Shown here piece after piece: positions 1-8,800 of a stretch of 41,318 bases of DNA. Where the stretch lies: positions 1 to 41,318 of the forward strand of contig NZ_JACJVP010000014.1 of NCBI RefSeq assembly GCF_014212125.1, read 5' to 3'. The translations under genes and the position numbers were made by a program. The DNA comes from Cohnella nanjingensis. Lineage in GTDB: Bacteria > Bacillota > Bacilli > Paenibacillales > Paenibacillaceae. Below the pieces are notes generated by a model, which did not search any database, was not told the DNA's origin, and worked only from the letters and a program-made list of their open reading frames with translations. Numbering within the stretch: position 1 is the first letter of the stretch; each line of letters begins with the position of its first letter.

Positions 1-2
1 AC

Positions 3-134
3 TCATACGAGCACTCCCTTCATTTCGGTATTTCTGACCTCCTCCGTTATTACTGTTATGGAATGCAGGAAGGCAAAGACTTGACTCGGACAAACGTATA
101 TTTTAATAAACTGAGTAATTTATCCAACCGCTAA
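3..134 (+). CDS. C-terminal fragment of an unrecognised gene (cut by window edge)
   Basis: An open frame runs in from the window edge and ends with TAA at 132-134. It gives 43 codons of mixed, protein-like composition (rich in Tyr, Leu, Asn). An ATG follows the stop directly at 135, and the next well-supported start is the GTG at 192. The arrangement therefore looks like the end of the first visible gene of a plus-strand run. I do not recognise the family from this fragment. That it is coding is an inference from the open frame and its fit to the following genes. Confidence 0.45.
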   Translation, partial: SYEHSLHFGISDLLRYYCYGMQEGKDLTRTNVYFNKLSNLSNR

Positions 135-191
135 ATGGGGATCGCACATATCGTAACAAATAAATTGGAATTGCAAGGAGGGGAATCATCT

Positions 192-365
192 GTGTTGCTT
201 TACGGGTTGGAGGAGGACCAATATTATCCATATCTCAAAAGACGGCTTCTAGAAAGATGTACGGGCTTTACGGGTGGACTTGCCATGACGGATGATACGA
301 TCATAATCGGACAGAGCCGAATGAGGCATATTCGACGAATCCCTCATTCATTGGGAGGTCGATAG
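192..365 (+). CDS. Small hypothetical protein
   Basis: The frame is open from ATG 135 to TAG 363-365. The GTG at 192 is the better start because a very strong Shine-Dalgarno (AAGGAGGGG, 175-183) lies 8 nt before it, while the ATG at 135 has none. From GTG 192 the product is 57 aa, with a charged first half (Glu, Asp, Lys, Arg) and a basic C-terminus. No signal peptide, membrane segment or known motif is visible. Its stop lies 2 nt before the ATG of the following TPR-like gene, whose ribosome binding site overlaps this gene's end, so the two are probably co-transcribed. Family unknown. The alternative is that the frame is only a leader to the next gene. Confidence 0.45.
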   Translation: MLLYGLEEDQYYPYLKRRLLERCTGFTGGLAMTDDTIIIGQSRMRHIRRIPHSLGGR

Positions 366-367
366 GA

Positions 368-895
368 ATGGCAGTTCAAAGCGCCCATATGAATCAATTC
401 GAGAAAGCCAGAACACTCCATAATAAAGGGGTGGACGGAGACAAAAATGCGGTGATTAAAGCAAACGAGATGCTCTTAAAGCTTCGTGAGGCCGAGCCTG
501 ATGATGCGCTAATAGAAGCCTATTACGGCAGTACTCTCGTTCTATTAGGCCGGGATGCCGTTAAAATCCTGGATAGAGCGGATAAGGCGGAAGAGGGATT
601 AGACGTATTGAATCGAGCCGTCTCTTTGGACTCGAACCTAAAAGAAATTCGGTTGTTACGCGGGAACATTTGTCTGAGGCTGCCGGAGTCCTTTTTTCAT
701 TCCTCGGAAACGGCGATCGAGGATTTCACCTTCCTGCTTGACCGCTATGAAGAGAATTCCAGCTACCTTACTCAGAAGCAAGTACGCGAAGTCCTGCGAA
801 ACCTAAGTGAAGCTTACCAAAATGCAGGAAAACCTGACAAAGCAGTTGCAGCCTTGCAGCGTCTCGATAAATGGGAGCGGAAGAAAAAATCATAA
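368..895 (+). CDS. TPR-like helical repeat protein (paralogue 1)
   Basis: This is a 175-aa protein that looks all-helical. It has tetratricopeptide-like pairs, for example an ALIEAYYGS segment near residues 48-56 and a final helix pair containing LSEAYQNAGKPDKAVAALQ near residues 144-162. No signal peptide or membrane segment is seen, so it is likely a cytoplasmic scaffold or binding protein. GGGAGG plus AGGA sit just before ATG 368. The next gene is a clear paralogue: both share an EAYYGS/EAYHGS block, an LRGN/LRGR block, an LRLPE/YRLPE block and an IEDF/IEDYSFL block. The gene pair suggests tandem duplication. TPR-like repeats bind other proteins. The partner cannot be inferred here. Confidence 0.8.
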   Translation: MAVQSAHMNQFEKARTLHNKGVDGDKNAVIKANEMLLKLREAEPDDALIEAYYGSTLVLLGRDAVKILDRADKAEEGLDVLNRAVSLDSNLKEIRLLRGNICLRLPESFFHSSETAIEDFTFLLDRYEENSSYLTQKQVREVLRNLSEAYQNAGKPDKAVAALQRLDKWERKKKS

Positions 896-916
896 GAATA
901 GGGAGGGAGGAGACCA

Positions 917-1807
917 TTGACATTCGATGAGAGACTCGACAAGATTAAATCGCTTTATAAGGAGGGCGCGAAAGGCAATTTAATCGCCGTTCAGGAATCG
1001 AATCAGCTGTTAGAACGGCTGCGACTCGATTATCCGGATCACCCTCATGCGGAAGCTTACCATGGCAGCATCTTTCTTTTAATCGCTCGGGATAAAACGA
1101 ATCCGCTCGAGAGGTTGAAATGGGCGAAAAACGGCTTAAAGCTTCTCGACAAAGCGGTAGCAGCCGCTCCAAACGACAGCAGGGTCCGATATCTTCGCGG
1201 CAGGTCCGCATACAGGCTTCCAGAGAAGTATTTCCAACGGACTCGGACGGTAATTGAAGATTATTCCTTCCTGATCGATCAGGAGTTACTTCAAGAGGGC
1301 CATCTCGGAGCCATGGGCATCGACTACTCGATACTAAGTTACGAGATCGGCGAGGCGTATCGCAGAATCGGTCGGAACGAGGATGCGGCCAAATGCTGGA
1401 CAAAGCTGGAGCAGCAAACGCAGGATCCGGAATTCAGGTTGCTTCTCAGGCAAAAGCTGCAATCCTTGGAAGGCAAGCCTGCGACTGAACACATCCAAGC
1501 CAACGACAGCCCAAAATCGATCTTGATCGGAAAAGCCGCTCGCGCCACCGGCAATGTACTCCTCAAATGGGCGGAGAAGAAAAAAGAAGCTCTCCGTGAG
1601 CATCACAAGATGGAAGAGGAGAAGAAAAAAGAAGCTCGCCGCGAGCATCACAAGATGGAAGAGGAGAGGAAAAGAGAAGCTCGTCGTAGGCCTCACAGGA
1701 GAGAAGAGGAGAGGAGAAGAGAAGCTCGTCATAGGCGTCACAGGAGAGAAGAGGAGAGGAAAAGAGGAGCTCGCCGTAGGCGTCACAGGAGGCATGTACG
1801 ACGCTAG
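917..1807 (+). CDS. TPR-like protein (paralogue 2) with Lys/Arg/Glu-rich repeat tail
   Basis: The start is TTG 917, chosen because GGGAGGGAGG (901-910) lies 6 nt upstream and no in-frame ATG is better placed. The product is 296 aa. Residues 1-190 resemble the preceding gene (EAYHGS, LRGRSAYRLPE, IEDYSFL, GEAYRRIGRNEDAAKC). From about residue 221 the protein becomes a highly charged tail encoded by five 45-bp tandem units (1577-1801). Each unit gives 15 residues of the type (K/R)3-EAR-xxHx-x-EEE. The first units have balanced blocks of Glu and Lys/Arg, as in stable single alpha-helices. Later units replace acidic and His residues by Arg and end almost purely basic. A nucleic-acid or anionic-polymer binding tail is possible but inferred. 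Function unknown. Confidence 0.8.
   Translation: MTFDERLDKIKSLYKEGAKGNLIAVQESNQLLERLRLDYPDHPHAEAYHGSIFLLIARDKTNPLERLKWAKNGLKLLDKAVAAAPNDSRVRYLRGRSAYRLPEKYFQRTRTVIEDYSFLIDQELLQEGHLGAMGIDYSILSYEIGEAYRRIGRNEDAAKCWTKLEQQTQDPEFRLLLRQKLQSLEGKPATEHIQANDSPKSILIGKAARATGNVLLKWAEKKKEALREHHKMEEEKKKEARREHHKMEEERKREARRRPHRREEERRREARHRRHRREEERKRGARRRRHRRHVRR
1577..1801 (+). repeat. 45-bp in-frame minisatellite, five units
   Basis: Five tandem 45-bp units begin at 1577, 1622, 1667, 1712 and 1757, inside the 3' end of the preceding gene. The first two are nearly identical, and divergence increases toward the 3' end. The period is a multiple of three, so copy-number change would keep the frame and alter only the length of the charged protein tail. 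Confidence 0.85.
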
Positions 1808-1864
1808 CATAAGACTCAACCCCTTGCCCGAGGAAATCGCAGGATCGGAAAGGAGGTGTGGCAC

Positions 1865-2149
1865 ATGTCAGATTTAATGAAAGGGGTCATCAAGGGAGTA
1901 AAGAAAGAGATCCAATATTTCGCCGATGTTGCTTTGAAAAGCGGCGCTATCCACGTCGGCAAAGAACTTGCGAATGTGACGCGCGATGTAAATCAACCGT
2001 CCGAATTAAATCTAGAAACGATCTCCAATGCCTTGAAGAGCGGTATCATGGCGACTGGACAAGAATTAATGACGACGGGACTGGAGCGCGTGAAGGCAAC
2101 CTCCCCACAGGATCAGAAAAAATCGAAAGCGTCCAAGAAATCCACGTAG
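1865..2149 (+). CDS. Small hypothetical protein with internal repeat
   Basis: ATG 1865 is used because AAGGAGG (1850-1856) lies 8 nt before it. The product is 94 aa. Two copies of a roughly 20-residue segment are visible, one containing ALKSGAIHVGKEL and the other ALKSGIMATGQEL, so it seems built from an internal duplication of an amphipathic helix. The C-terminus is Lys/Ser-rich. There is no signal peptide and no known domain that I recognise. It follows the TPR-like pair after 57 nt in the same orientation and probably belongs to the same transcript. It might associate with membranes or with the basic-tailed neighbour. That is speculation. Confidence 0.65.
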   Translation: MSDLMKGVIKGVKKEIQYFADVALKSGAIHVGKELANVTRDVNQPSELNLETISNALKSGIMATGQELMTTGLERVKATSPQDQKKSKASKKST

Positions 2150-2193
2150 ACGCAACATTCTGAGGAAGAGCTAACAAAACAGGAGTTCTATAC

Positions 2194-2231
2194 GGAAAGG
2201 CTCTAGCTGTCAATCGGCTGAGGGCCTTTCC
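2194..2231 (+). terminator. Possible hairpin after the small-gene run
   Basis: GGAAAGG at 2194-2200 can pair with CCTTTCC at 2225-2231, with a further AGC/GCT pairing inside the loop. No good T-tract follows, so an intrinsic terminator is only possible. Confidence 0.35.
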
Positions 2232-2327
2232 CTTGCATCCTCACTCTATTCCCTTCCGTAGAATATATTGATCTTGGATATCGTTCTTTCGCGGTCGGAG
2301 ATTACGAAACTGGGGGGATCGGTAAAT

Positions 2328-3110
2328 TTGGAAAAAGCGTTCGTTAACGGCATAAACATTTGTTATGAATCGATTGGGGAAGGACTTCCCTTGATCGGCC
2401 TCACAGGAAAAGACAGCAATATGGACTGGTGGCATCCGGCGATCAAAGCCGCGTTAAGCGAAAGAAACCGCTTCATCATACTCGATCATCGAGGTACGGG
2501 CCGGAGCGACGCTCCGACGGAAGCGTACGGCATCTCGGATATGGCCAAGGATGTCGTCGGGCTGATGGACGCGCTCAATATCAACAAGGCACATATTTTA
2601 GGCCAATCCATGGGTGGGATGATTGCACAGGAGCTTGCCATTGAATTCCCCAGCCGCGTGGCGAAATTAACCTTATGCTCCACGACCTGCGGGGTCAAAC
2701 GGGTGCCGCCTTCTTTTCAGATGATAAGGTGGCTGATGCGGAAAAAAGTTGCTTTTTCCCCGCAGGACACACTAAATATGCTTTACTCCAAAGCCTATAT
2801 TCAAGAGAATCCGGCCATGATCGCTTCACTCGTGGAACGGATGCAGATCGCGCCTTCGAATCCTAGAAGCATGGAGATTCATCAACACGCCAGCAAGAGT
2901 TTCGATTCGTACCATCGGCTCGGGCGAATTTCGGCTCCAACGCTTATTATTCACGGCGAGGAGGATTGGGTCTTCGGTCCGAAACATGCCGAGATTCTGA
3001 ACCGACGTATTCCGGGCTCCAAGCTGATTCTATTTCCTCATGCGGGACACGGCGTTTTTTCACAGGAGCAGCGCAAGGTGTTGGAGGAAATCCATCGCTT
3101 CATCGATTGA
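2328..3110 (+). CDS. Alpha/beta-hydrolase fold enzyme
   Basis: The start is probably TTG 2328 (GGGGGGAT upstream), giving 260 aa. The frame is also open back to 2268 but has no ribosome site there. The fold is shown by DHRGTGRSD near residues 53-61, the nucleophile elbow GQSMGG with Ser94, acid Asp213 in GEEDW and His241 in AGHG. These complete the Ser-Asp-His triad. The enzyme would hydrolyse an ester or related small substrate. Members include lactonases, esterases and haloperoxidase-like enzymes, and the sequence alone does not give the substrate. There is no signal peptide, so it is cytoplasmic. It stands alone, converging on aroC with a shared terminator between them. Confidence 0.88.
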   Translation: MEKAFVNGINICYESIGEGLPLIGLTGKDSNMDWWHPAIKAALSERNRFIILDHRGTGRSDAPTEAYGISDMAKDVVGLMDALNINKAHILGQSMGGMIAQELAIEFPSRVAKLTLCSTTCGVKRVPPSFQMIRWLMRKKVAFSPQDTLNMLYSKAYIQENPAMIASLVERMQIAPSNPRSMEIHQHASKSFDSYHRLGRISAPTLIIHGEEDWVFGPKHAEILNRRIPGSKLILFPHAGHGVFSQEQRKVLEEIHRFID

Positions 3111-3126
3111 TTGCATGAACGAAACA

Positions 3127-3168
3127 AAAAGACGACTCTTATTCATTTAGAATGAGAAGTCGTCTTTT
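3127..3168. terminator. Bidirectional intrinsic terminator
   Basis: AAAAGACGACT at 3127-3137 pairs with AGTCGTCTTTT at 3158-3168, with a partial inner stem. The A-run and T-run on either side let it serve both the hydrolase gene (plus) and the aroC gene (minus), which end on either side of it. Confidence 0.85.
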
Positions 3169-3190
3169 CCACTGGATCTTCCATTGTGAT

Positions 3191-4249
3191 TCAGCCCAGC
3201 ATTGCGGCTTGTCGTTTGTACTGATCCTCCAAAACGAGACATGCCATGGCCTCTACGACCGGCACGATTCTCGGGCAAATGCACGGATCATGCCGGCCTT
3301 CTATTCTAATCTGCTGATCTTCTCCTGTGATGTTGATGGTCTGCTGCGGAATAGAAATGGATGATGTCGGCTTCACCGCAACCCGGAAGATGATTTCCTG
3401 CCCTGTGCTTATCCCCCCGATCATCCCTCCCGAATGGTTAGTCAAAAAAACAACGGCGGCGCTCATCTCATCGTTATGCTCGCTGCCTAGCATAGAAGCG
3501 GCGGCGAACCCGGAGCCGAATTCGATACCTTTCACCGAGCCGATGGACAGCATGGCCTTAGCCAGCTCCGCGTCCAATTTGTCGAATACCGGCTCCCCAA
3601 GACCGGGTATGACACCGCGGATTCGGCATTCAACGATGCCTCCGCAGCTGTCGCCGACCGCTGCCAAATGCTCCACCTTCTTGATCATTTCGGTTGCTGC
3701 TGCCGGGTCGCAGGCGCGGACGGCATTTTGTTCGATGGCTTGCTCTTCAAATGACCGGCATGCAATCCCCCCGATTTCTTTCGTATAAGCGAGCACCTGT
3801 ACTCCTCTTTTCTCCAGCAGCTTGCGCGCCACGGCGCCTCCCGCCACTCTGGCTGCCGTTTCTCTTCCGGATGCCCGCCCGCTTCCCCGATAGTCACGAA
3901 ACCCGTACTTCTGAAGATAAGTAAAATCCGCATGTCCTGGCCGAAAATAGTGCTGGATCTCATTATAAGCTTCCGGCCTCATGTCATGATTATGCAGGAT
4001 CACAAAGAGCGGCGTGCCGGTTGTCTTCCCCTCAAATACGCCCGATAAAATACGGACAACGTCATATTCCTTGCGCGGCGAAGTCACCGAGGATTGACCG
4101 GGTTTTCTGCGATCCATCTGAATCTGAATATAAGCTTCGTCCATTTCGACTCCGGGTGTCACTCCGTCCACGACGACACCGACAGCAGCTCCATGCGACT
4201 CGCCAAATGTAGTGATTTTGAACATTTCGCCGAATGTGTTCCCCGCCAT
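3191..4249 (-). CDS. aroC: Chorismate synthase
   Basis: This enzyme converts 5-enolpyruvylshikimate-3-phosphate to chorismate, the last step of the shikimate pathway, using reduced FMN. The 352-aa protein has the N-terminal TTFGESHG signature (residues 13-20), the Arg/Gly-rich GSGRASGRETAARVAGG motif in the middle and HNDE and GRHDPC motifs later. The start has AAAGGAGG upstream. The N-terminus (MAGNTFGEMF) is of the type found in E. coli and clostridia, unlike the shorter start of the Bacillus AroF type usually linked to aroB and aroH. It lies 56 nt downstream of mtnK on the same strand, away from other shikimate genes, so it could be a second chorismate synthase in this genome. That is an inference. 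Confidence 0.95.
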   Translation of the reverse strand: MAGNTFGEMFKITTFGESHGAAVGVVVDGVTPGVEMDEAYIQIQMDRRKPGQSSVTSPRKEYDVVRILSGVFEGKTTGTPLFVILHNHDMRPEAYNEIQHYFRPGHADFTYLQKYGFRDYRGSGRASGRETAARVAGGAVARKLLEKRGVQVLAYTKEIGGIACRSFEEQAIEQNAVRACDPAAATEMIKKVEHLAAVGDSCGGIVECRIRGVIPGLGEPVFDKLDAELAKAMLSIGSVKGIEFGSGFAAASMLGSEHNDEMSAAVVFLTNHSGGMIGGISTGQEIIFRVAVKPTSSISIPQQTINITGEDQQIRIEGRHDPCICPRIVPVVEAMACLVLEDQYKRQAAMLG

Positions 4250-4305
4250 TCTGAAAAGCCTCCTTTACTTTTCCCCCTTGTACAAGCCCAGTACCGCTCA
4301 GCTCC

Positions 4306-5511
4306 TTAGTTTGCAGCTTTTAAAGCGATATCCAGCACTTCCTCGATTGATTGGGCGGAGCGGTTAAGTTTGATCAGTGCCGCACCGATCTCCAGCGCGA
4401 TCCGCTGTGCCCGTTCCCGGGCAGCCGCATCCGCAATGTGGTCGATGTCCGCGACGTGGATAAACCCATAGACGCGGCACAACATTTTCGCCCCGGCAAA
4501 GCCGATTGTGTCCTGTACCAGTCTTGTCACATACAAATCCTGATATCCTCGGGTCTTCGCCATCCGGTCGGCGGCATGCCCGTTCCAAAGCTCGCGGAAT
4601 TGAAGCTCGAATTGCGTCCATAAGTCGCGCACGGCATCCAGCAGGTAGCGGCGGTATTCGGTGCGCCCCTGTGCATCCGTGCTCCAGCCCTCTTGACCCG
4701 AATAGTTCAGCAGCAGATTGGCGATTACCGTCCCGATATCAAAGCCCATCGGACCATAATAAGCAAACTCGGGGTCGATGACCTTCGCCGAATCCAGCTT
4801 GATGAAGATATTATCCGTATGCAAATCGCCGTGCAGCAGGGCCTGTGCTTTCGTCAGAAATACCTCCCGCAGCAGCGCGACCTCGAGATGCAGCTCCTTA
4901 TCCGCCCAAATGCGCTCAACGGCATCGCGGATATGAGGCTCGAAGATATTCATCCGGGACTTCTTATAAGGAGCGTCAAAGATGAGATCCTCGGTAATAT
5001 TGCAAAGTTCAGGATTGATGAAAGCTTTCACCCGTCGTTTCTTCTCTTGTAGGTCCATGGCCAGGTCCGAGGTGAAGAACAACATCCGCGCCAAGAATGA
5101 TCCGATATGCCCGGCGAACAACGGATAACGGCCCCGCTCCATCAATCCGCGGCGCAAGATGATGTGATCGCTCAAATCCTCCATGACCATCAACGCCAAA
5201 TCCGGATCGTACGCGTATACCTTTGGCGTCTGATCAGGACATAGCTCCCCTTGAATGCGCAGAGCTTCGCTTTCAATACGTACTCTATCCAACGTCAAGG
5301 GAACCGATTCGCCGACCACCTTGACGTAAGGCAGCGCTTGCTTCAGAATGAGGCCCCGCCCTGATGCCGGGTCCGATATATGAAACACATGGTTAAGATT
5401 ACCGTCACCGATCTCCCGTGACTTCAACTGCGCGCCAACCGGGAATACTCCCTCGATGCCGCGTGCATACGCGACCGCTTCCGCTTGCGTTAAGGTGTGA
5501 TAATTTCCCAA
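4306..5511 (-). CDS. mtnK: S-methyl-5-thioribose kinase
   Basis: MtnK phosphorylates 5-methylthioribose at the 1-position in the methionine salvage pathway. TTG 5511 is chosen because CGGAGGG lies 8 nt upstream and the resulting 401 aa match the family length. An upstream open extension to 5592 has no ribosome site. The ATP site motif IGDGNLNHVFH is near residue 34, LKQALPYVKVVGES follows, MVMEDLS is near 108, the catalytic HGDLHTDNIF is at 227-236 and the metal-binding DPEFAYYGPMGFD is at 246-258. All are close to Bacillus MtnK. In Bacillus, mtnK is paired with mtnA under a SAM riboswitch. Here the partner is aroC and I see no S-box upstream. Confidence 0.93.
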   Translation of the reverse strand: MGNYHTLTQAEAVAYARGIEGVFPVGAQLKSREIGDGNLNHVFHISDPASGRGLILKQALPYVKVVGESVPLTLDRVRIESEALRIQGELCPDQTPKVYAYDPDLALMVMEDLSDHIILRRGLMERGRYPLFAGHIGSFLARMLFFTSDLAMDLQEKKRRVKAFINPELCNITEDLIFDAPYKKSRMNIFEPHIRDAVERIWADKELHLEVALLREVFLTKAQALLHGDLHTDNIFIKLDSAKVIDPEFAYYGPMGFDIGTVIANLLLNYSGQEGWSTDAQGRTEYRRYLLDAVRDLWTQFELQFRELWNGHAADRMAKTRGYQDLYVTRLVQDTIGFAGAKMLCRVYGFIHVADIDHIADAAARERAQRIALEIGAALIKLNRSAQSIEEVLDIALKAAN

Positions 5512-5820
5512 TTCCGCATCCCTCCGAGTACCTATTCTATCTAGCCTAGTAAATATCGGCGAGCGCGGGCTGGAGCTGTTTCGTGCCGGCAAAGGGCGTA
5601 TTGACGCACTGCAATGCCGCTGCTTGGCGGCAGCCCGCTAAGAAAACAGTGCAAACTCGTTCGTATATGAATATGCTGAAAATATAGGTATAGTGATTCT
5701 TGATTACCTGGACACTGGCGTAAAAAACGATTTCGATGAAGGCTTGTTTAAACATTTCGTCGTTCCACTTCAGCCATGCCGTACTCCCGCATATGCCGGT
5801 TTCACAACCAAAGACATGGA
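5512..5820. other. Leader region of mtnK without a supported gene
   Basis: This is the stretch upstream of mtnK. On the minus strand it holds an imperfect branched hairpin (TTTGCACTG pairing toward CAGTGC, with an inner GCCGC/GCGGC stem, roughly 5595-5655). A-T rich promoter-like sequence lies around 5660-5690. No S-box core was found. An open minus-strand frame crosses it but has no ribosome site and overlaps the terminator at 5821-5863. Confidence 0.35.
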
Positions 5821-5863
5821 CAAGCCCGCCTGAGTTGATTTTACTCCACTCAAGCGGGCTTTG
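5821..5863. terminator. Terminator hairpin downstream of the SLH protein gene
   Basis: AAGCCCGC and GCGGGCTT flank a further TGAGT/ACTCA pairing in a stem of about 14 bp with a short loop. It begins 11 nt after the stop of the SLH gene on the minus strand. The T-run is short, so efficiency is uncertain. Confidence 0.65.
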
Positions 5864-5873
5864 ATGATGACCC

Positions 5874-8800
5874 TTAGCTATCAATTGATCCTAACGTTTG
5901 CAGTGTCCTGATGAATACGACCGCCGCTTGTGCCCGTGTCGTTTCACCCTTCGGACCGAACGCATTCGAGCCTGTGCCTGTCATGATTTGAAGCTTGACC
6001 ATCAAGCGAATATCCTCCAGATAGGCCGGGCTCGCGCTTCCGATATCTTTGTAGCCGTCCAAGCTTACAAATTCCTTGGCGACCGGCAGCTTTTGGGCGG
6101 CAATCACCGCCGCCAGCATACTCGCCATCTCCTCGCGGGTCAGCGGCTGATCGGGCTTGAAGCTATTCCCTTTTACAAAGCTCAAGAGTCCAAGCTCCTT
6201 CGCTTTCACTACCGCGTCGAAGTACCATGCGCCTTGCTTCAAATCGTCATAAGGCGCTGCACCGCTGCCGGAAGATGTGCCTCGTCCGAGCGCTTGAACT
6301 AGCATAGAAGTAAATTCCGCTCTCGTTACGGATCTGTCAGGTTCATATAAGCCGCCGCCAACTCCGGAAACAAGCCCTTTCGCCGCGGCAAGCTCGATAA
6401 ACGGTTTGCCCCAATGCGTTTGCGCATCGGCAAAACTCGCTTCATTTTGCGCCACGACGTATGCGCTGTTGGAATAAGAGCTGATCATCACATACCATGC
6501 GCCGTCCATTTGCGCTTTTTTGGCTGGAACAAACTCGAACTTCTTGGCTGATGCGTTATAGCGGAACGCGCCCCATTGCGCCGGCATGCCGGTCATGTTC
6601 TTCGGCATCTGAATCGCTCTTGTCAGCGCCTTGCTGAACTTGTCGGCCGTTCCGATGATTTGCCCTGTCCTAGTGTTGATCATATCGATGCGAAAATCTA
6701 CAATCGCGCCCATCACTTTGCCGTTCGGCAAGCCGTTTGCAAACGCCTCTTGGATATCTTTGTTGCCGGACTTGTCAATTAAGGTCATCTTGAAGCTGAT
6801 GTCCTCGGTGTTGAGGTTGCTGGCAGCAAGCAAGTCCTTCAGCCCCGGAATGAGCGACGCCAGATTAACCGGCACTTGATAGCTGCCGTAAGGCGCCTTA
6901 ATTTCAAATAAGAAGGTGGCGTTCTTGCCTTCAAGACTGGTCAAAATACTTGCCGGTATGCTGACGTAGGCTATGCCGTCTTTGTTTGGCGTCACTTCAA
7001 GCGTAACGGACGGCTTCGTGGTGTCGAGGTCAGCCGGGTCAATCGGTTCGCCGTTTTTGTCGATGACCGGCCCGATGGCGGCAGTTGCCGAACCGCCTCC
7101 ATGGTTGGCGGCAGGCGCACCGCTCACTGTAACCGTCGCGGATTTACCCGCAACCTCCACGCCGTTTAGGTAAACCGTCATTGTGTAAGTTTTTATACGA
7201 GTACCGGCGTTTGCAGGAATAGCGATGGTTGCTGCCGCGCTTGTGGCACTACTTACAGTGGCTGTGGCGGCTTCTGTACCGTCAAGATATACGTTTACCG
7301 TCTGTCCGGTGAGATTTGCGCCTGTTAGAGCAACTGTTGTGCTGCCCCCGGCGCTACTAAAACTTGTTGGATTAGCGGCAATATCGCTTACCACAGGCAC
7401 AGCTACTGTAAAGCTTGCGCTTGCAGCGTCAAGCGTGTTATTCATTTCGTTTTTAACCACGTTTCCGGCAACATTTACCTTGTAAGTACCATCGCTAAGC
7501 ATGCCATCAAACGTCAAGCTGTACGTTCGAGAAGTTTCATCGTAACTAGGCGTGTAGGAAGTAAATGCCGCGCCGTCCTTTTCCATGCTGAGGAGCGAAA
7601 GCGCATTCGCATTCGAGGAGGATACCAAGGTTCCGTCTGCCACGCTGTACACCGCTTCACTGACTGAGACGGTGACAGAGGCTGGCGGAATCGTGAATAT
7701 CTGATCGTCTGTGAAGCCGCCGAATAATACCGTAGGCTTGGTGATGTCGTACATGTAACGAACTGTGTTGGACACTGTATTGCCGTTTCCGGCAGCGTCG
7801 GTAGCCGCGCCCGCCGCGACATATACCGTTACCTCTTGCCCGCTCGTGTCCGGGGTGATCGTGGCGGTGTAAGTCGGCGCATGGGTAGCGTCAAAGTTTG
7901 AAACCTTACCGTTCCCAACCACGATGTCGTCCGCATCAAAGCCGTTTACAGCTTTGCTGAAGATGATGTTAATCTGAAAAGCAGCATTGACCGTACCGCT
8001 TGCGCTGCTTGATAGGGCAACGGTAGGCGCAGTGTTATCTATGGCAATATCTAAAGCTGCTGAAATGTTCCCCGTTGCATCTACCGCATACAATTTGTAT
8101 GCGCCTTCCGCAAGACCGGTTGTCGGAACGGTTACAGAAGTATCCGCTGCAGGAACAGCTGCTTTTTGACCTGAAACTCCAATCGTATTTTCAAAACTAG
8201 CAACGCTTTGGACAGTAGCCGCAGGTATAAGGTAAATAAGCCCTGGTTCATTGCTGCTTGCTGAAATACCCGTTGTATTATTCGTTATTGGAGGTGCCGC
8301 CGTAACAACGGGAGCGATGTTGTCAGTGCTATCAAGTTTCACCTTGAAATATAACGGCTGCGACGCTTCGTTGGAGTTGGCCGCATGATTCTTTTGCAAC
8401 CAGACATAGGCGGTCAAGATTTCGTTAGCGGCAAAGCTCGAACCGTCTATTTTCGTGCTTGGAAGGGTGATCGTCAGGTCTCTGCCTGGTACAGAGGCGT
8501 CTTGGTTAGCAATGCCGTAGGCTGCAATGTTATGATTTGAATCTACAAGCTTGTAGTTTATCGTGTAGCTGCTATCCAAACTGCCGTTTGCAACAGAACT
8601 TATGCCGGACAATACAAACGCACCGCGGGCTTTTGCTGAAATAACCGTGTTATTGGACACGGGATCATGGGTAACATCGTTTTTAAGATTTGTTAATGTA
8701 TATGGATTCGTGCCGTTTCCATCGTCCCCCAGTACAGTCAACTTGTAATGATTCGACCCTGCCGCGGCGGCTGTATAGTTCGTGTCCTCCGTAACTGTTC

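Noticed and set aside
1554..1877. Alternative plus-strand frame through the 45-bp minisatellite, and the antisense frame 1334-1864
   Set aside because: Both are produced by the repeat being open in several frames. The frame of the TPR-like gene is continuous with a real upstream domain and ribosome site.
5512..5700. SAM (S-box) riboswitch upstream of mtnK
   Set aside because: The conserved S-box core was not found on the minus strand. Only an unrelated hairpin is visible.
5546..5884. 112-codon minus-strand frame between the SLH gene and mtnK
   Set aside because: It crosses the terminator hairpin, lacks a ribosome site and shows no recognisable protein features.
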